This document shows, in pieces, positions 6,848-9,073 of a DNA stretch of 9,073 nt. The stretch is taken from the NCBI GenBank assembly GCA_963974445.1, contig CAXBDI010000137.1, positions 1 through 9,073 of the forward strand, in the 5' to 3' direction. The position numbers and the translations under genes are program-made. Position 1 is the stretch's first letter. The number at the start of each line of letters is the position of its first letter. The stretch is from JACKII01 sp963974445. GTDB taxonomy: Bacteria; Pseudomonadota; Alphaproteobacteria; Bin95. The notes beneath the pieces were generated by a model. That model made no database searches, was not told the origin of the DNA, and was given only the letters and a program-made list of their open reading frames with translations.

Positions 6848-8782
6848 ATGTGCGGCATTGCCGGATTGTTCGACCTCGCCGGCCTCCGCCCCGTGGATCC
6901 GGCGCGGTTGGAGCGGATGAAGGCCGCTATGATCCATCGCGGACCGGATGGCGATGGCAGCTATCTGGCCCCCGGCATTGGCCTGGGTCATCGGCGCCTG
7001 GCGATCATCGACCTCTATACCGGTCACCAGCCGATGCAAGACGCGCAGAAGCGGCTGCAGGTGCTGAACAATGGCGAGATCTACAACTACCGCGAACTGC
7101 GCCAGACCTTGGAGGCCAAAGGCCACCCCTTCCTGACCCAGTCTGATACCGAGGCGATCCTGCAGGGCTATCACGCCTGGGGCGACGCCATGCTATCGCG
7201 TCTGACCGGCATGTTCGCGACGGCGCTTTGGGATATCGAGGCCGGGCGGCTGCTGCTCGCCCGTGATCCGATGGGCGAGAAGCCGCTCTACTACTGCATC
7301 ACCGGCGACGACTGGCTGCTGTTCGGGTCGGAGATCAACGCAGTTCTGGCCGGGTTGCCGGAAACGCCGCCGATCCGGCCGGACGCCGTCGCCGACTATT
7401 TCGCCTATGGCTATGTGCCCGACCCGAAGTCGATCTTCGAAGGCATCTATAAGCTGGAGCCCGGCCACAAGCTGGTGCTGGAGCGCGGCATGAGCCGGGA
7501 TCAGGTGAAATCCGAACCGTATTGGCGCCTGTCCGCCGCCACCGGCCCTGCCCTGACCCCGGAGCAGGCGGAGGGCGAGTTACTGGAACGCCTCGGCAAG
7601 GCAGTGCGCGAGCGCATGGTATCGGATGTGCCGCTCGGCGCGTTCCTCTCCGGCGGGGTGGATTCCAGCGGCATCGTCGCCCTGATGGCGCAGGCGTCCG
7701 ATACGCCGGTCCGCACCTGCGCCATGGGCTTCCCCGACCCGAAATACGACGAAACCGCCTATGCGCAGATGGTGGCCGACCGCTACGCCACCGACCATTA
7801 CCGCGAGGTCGTCGAGGTCGAGGCCGTCGATCTGGTCGACCGTCTGGCCTTGGCCTATGGCGAGCCGTTCGCCGACCCCTCGTCGCTGCCGACCTACCGC
7901 GTTTCAAAGCTGGCCCGCAGCCGCGTGACCGTCGCGCTTTCCGGCGATGGCGGCGACGAGGCGTTCGCCGGCTACCGGCGCTACCCCTTCCATATGCGGG
8001 AGGAGGCGGTGAAGGCGAAACTGCCGGCCTCGCTGCGCCGCCTGATATTCGGGCCGATGGCCTGGGCCTACCCGCGCGCCAACTGGGCGCCGCGGATGTT
8101 CCGCGCCAAAGCGACATTCGAGGCCCTGGCGACCGACCGCGCCGCCGGATACTTCCGCGCGATTACCGTGCTGCCGGATGCCTTGCGCCGGCAGCTTTTC
8201 AGCGGCGACCTGCACGCGTCGCTGGCCGGCTACGACCCGGTCTCGGTTATCCGTGACTTCGCGGCGGAGGCCGATAGCGACAATCCGCTGAGCGTCGCCC
8301 AATATGTCGATATGAAAACCTGGCTGGCCGGGCGGATGCTGGTGAAGGTCGACCGGGCCGCGATGGCCAATTCGCTGGAGGTCCGCCCTCCCCTGCTCGA
8401 CCCCAGCCTGGTGCAGTGGGGCATCGGCCTGCCCGACCGGCTGAAGGTCCACGGGTTCGAAGGAAAGTGGATCCTCAAGAAAGCCCTGGAGCCGCTGCTG
8501 CCACGCGAGCTGCTCTACCGGACGAAACAGGGCTTCTCCATGCCATTAGCCGGTTGGTTGCGCGGTGGGTTGGAAGACCGCGTCGAGGCGCTGCTGGCGT
8601 CGGACGGAAGGCTGACCAGCGCCGGCCTGTTCGACATGCGCTTCGTTCGCCGCCTCGCCGACGATCACCGCACCTCGCGGGCGGATAACTCACAAGTCCT
8701 GTGGGCGCTGATCATGTTCGACGCCTTCCTGGCGAAACCTTGGGCGACCCAATCGGCGGCGGCCGTAGAGGCGGCTGCCTGA
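6848..8782 (+). CDS. XrtA/PEP-CTERM-associated asparagine-synthase-like amidotransferase
   Basis: 644 residues. The N-terminal class II glutamine amidotransferase domain starts MCGIAGLFD. Cys2 would be the nucleophile once Met1 is removed, with HRGPDGDG (30-37), NNGEIYNYRELR (74-85) and SDTEAI (99-104) lining the site. The synthetase domain has the ATP pyrophosphatase loop SGGVDSS (268-274), ALSGDGGDEAFAGYRRY (363-379) and the stretch from VDRAAMANSLEVRPPLLD (501-518) to RTKQGFSMPLAGWLR (558-572). Length and order match the amidotransferases of exosortase-1 loci (TIGR03108 type). The enzyme releases ammonia from glutamine and uses ATP to form an amide. Because the gene sits in an exopolysaccharide operon, the likely acceptor is a carboxyl group on a sugar (such as a uronic acid) rather than aspartate, but this is inference. 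A general asparagine synthetase B is the alternative. It is the last + strand gene. Third codon positions look richer in G/C than in its neighbours. Confidence 0.95.
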   Translation: MCGIAGLFDLAGLRPVDPARLERMKAAMIHRGPDGDGSYLAPGIGLGHRRLAIIDLYTGHQPMQDAQKRLQVLNNGEIYNYRELRQTLEAKGHPFLTQSDTEAILQGYHAWGDAMLSRLTGMFATALWDIEAGRLLLARDPMGEKPLYYCITGDDWLLFGSEINAVLAGLPETPPIRPDAVADYFAYGYVPDPKSIFEGIYKLEPGHKLVLERGMSRDQVKSEPYWRLSAATGPALTPEQAEGELLERLGKAVRERMVSDVPLGAFLSGGVDSSGIVALMAQASDTPVRTCAMGFPDPKYDETAYAQMVADRYATDHYREVVEVEAVDLVDRLALAYGEPFADPSSLPTYRVSKLARSRVTVALSGDGGDEAFAGYRRYPFHMREEAVKAKLPASLRRLIFGPMAWAYPRANWAPRMFRAKATFEALATDRAAGYFRAITVLPDALRRQLFSGDLHASLAGYDPVSVIRDFAAEADSDNPLSVAQYVDMKTWLAGRMLVKVDRAAMANSLEVRPPLLDPSLVQWGIGLPDRLKVHGFEGKWILKKALEPLLPRELLYRTKQGFSMPLAGWLRGGLEDRVEALLASDGRLTSAGLFDMRFVRRLADDHRTSRADNSQVLWALIMFDAFLAKPWATQSAAAVEAAA

Positions 8783-8798
8783 ACGCCGGCTGGTTCAG
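8779..8798. terminator. Possible weak convergent stem-loop holding both stop codons
   Basis: CTGAAC (8779-8784) pairs perfectly with GTTCAG (8793-8798) across an 8-nt GC-rich loop. The left arm contains the TGA of the amidotransferase and the right arm contains the TGA of the convergent - strand frame. There is no T-run on either side, and a 6-bp stem is short. It may protect 3' ends or act as a weak bidirectional terminator, or be chance. Confidence 0.35.
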
Positions 8799-9073
8799 CG
8801 AATGCAGTTCATGATGGGCGCGCCGCGGCTTCTTGCCCATCGATCTGCACCCGTAGCTTGAGGTGCCAGTGCCTGAAACGACGCCACCAGGACGTTATCG
8901 GCCGGCATGTTGATCAGTCGATTGAGCGCGGCCCGTGCCTCCGTCAGCGCATCGGCGTCGCCCTGCATCATCCGTACTTTAGCATAGTGGTACAGCATCG
9001 TAAGCGGTGCGAGGAGCTCACATTGCTGATTGGGGTACATCGCGGTTGAAATGATCCTCCTGAGGAGGATCGA
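8795..9073 (-). CDS. Uncharacterised protein, possibly 5' truncated at the window edge
   Basis: On the - strand a frame ends with TGA at 8797-8795, 12 nt from the end of the amidotransferase. It is open to the right edge (about 92 residues), so the gene may continue outside the window. If ATG 9040 is the start, the product is 81 residues. I do not recognise the family. The sequence is mostly helical in character (LTMLYHYAKVRMMQGDADAL, then TEARAALNRLINMPADNVLV), with a charged/polar tail (ADRWARSRGAPIMNCIR). The helical spacing faintly recalls a TPR-like or other solenoid fragment, but this is weak. Codons favour G/C in the third position and read as coding better than the opposite strand, where an overlapping 63-residue frame is His/Arg/Gln-rich. 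AGGAGG (9061-9056 on this strand) lies 15 nt from ATG 9040, longer than normal, inside a palindrome. That leaves both a small complete gene and a truncated larger one possible. It does not look like part of the XrtA system. Confidence 0.5.
   Translation of the reverse strand, partial: SILLRRIISTAMYPNQQCELLAPLTMLYHYAKVRMMQGDADALTEARAALNRLINMPADNVLVASFQALAPQATGADRWARSRGAPIMNCIR
9053..9071. repeat. Perfect 19-nt palindrome with buried Shine-Dalgarno
   Basis: GATCCTCCTGAGGAGGATC has 9-nt arms around a single central base. As RNA it can form an 8-bp stem with a 3-nt loop. On the - strand the right half reads AGGAGGATC, a consensus Shine-Dalgarno upstream of the unrecognised - strand frame. It could be a protein-binding operator, a hairpin that masks the ribosome binding site, or part of a larger element cut by the window edge. 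Confidence 0.6.

Noticed and set aside
7335..8117. Arg/Pro-rich open frame of 260 codons on the - strand opposite the amidotransferase
   Set aside because: Its composition is what GC-rich out-of-frame sequence gives, and it contradicts the clear asparagine-synthase domain on the + strand.
1..9073. CRISPR arrays, tRNA or rRNA genes, insertion sequences, att sites
   Set aside because: Reading both strands I saw no regularly spaced direct repeats, tRNA-like cloverleaf, rRNA segment, transposase or terminal inverted repeats.

Overview
The window is a stretch of a Gram-negative chromosome, roughly 60% G+C or a little above by eye. Seven genes run head-to-tail on the + strand over positions 1-8782, and a partial gene converges on them from the - strand. 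Six of the seven belong to families that travel with exosortase A (XrtA/EpsH), and the first looks like the C-terminus of the outer-membrane barrel found in the same loci. This identifies an XrtA/PEP-CTERM exopolysaccharide locus, the proteobacterial counterpart of sortase-type surface anchoring. High GC3, SD-led starts and the fused exosortase-EpsI gene fit a proteobacterium, with an alphaproteobacterium my best guess. I cannot name a genus.

Layout: (1) 1-496, 3' end of an outer-membrane beta-barrel protein; (2) 499-1881, XrtA-associated AAA-type ATPase with a long coiled-coil tail; (3) 1890-2801, NodB-type polysaccharide deacetylase with DUF3473; (4) 2868-3989, FemAB/GNAT-like protein; (5) 3998-5263, GT4-type glycosyltransferase; (6) 5260-6804, exosortase A fused to an EpsI domain; (7) 6848-8782, asparagine-synthase-like amidotransferase. 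Junctions are tight: 2 nt, 8 nt, 66 nt, 8 nt, a 4-nt GTGA overlap, and 43 nt. I see no convincing internal promoter, so the genes are probably one operon whose promoter lies upstream of the window.

How the parts fit together (inference from family knowledge): the glycosyltransferase, deacetylase, amidotransferase and FemAB-like protein would build and decorate an exopolysaccharide. The beta-barrel and ATPase would serve assembly or export across the envelope. XrtA-EpsI would cleave PEP-CTERM proteins in the inner membrane and hand them on to the surface or matrix. No PEP-CTERM substrate, Wzc/BY-kinase, chain-length protein or outer-membrane export lipoprotein is in the window. The first gene is cut at the window edge, so those usual partners may lie upstream.

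After 8782 the strand changes. A - strand reading frame (8795 to the right edge) ends 12 nt from the amidotransferase stop, and I do not recognise its product. Small-scale structures worth noting are a 6-bp hairpin whose arms hold both convergent stop codons, a perfect 19-nt palindrome at the right edge that buries a consensus Shine-Dalgarno, two competing stem-loops in the 66-nt deacetylase-FemAB gap, and an A/T-ending codon patch over the most conserved part of the glycosyltransferase. The locus itself is a known type. I did not find a clearly new system; the unusual points are architectural.
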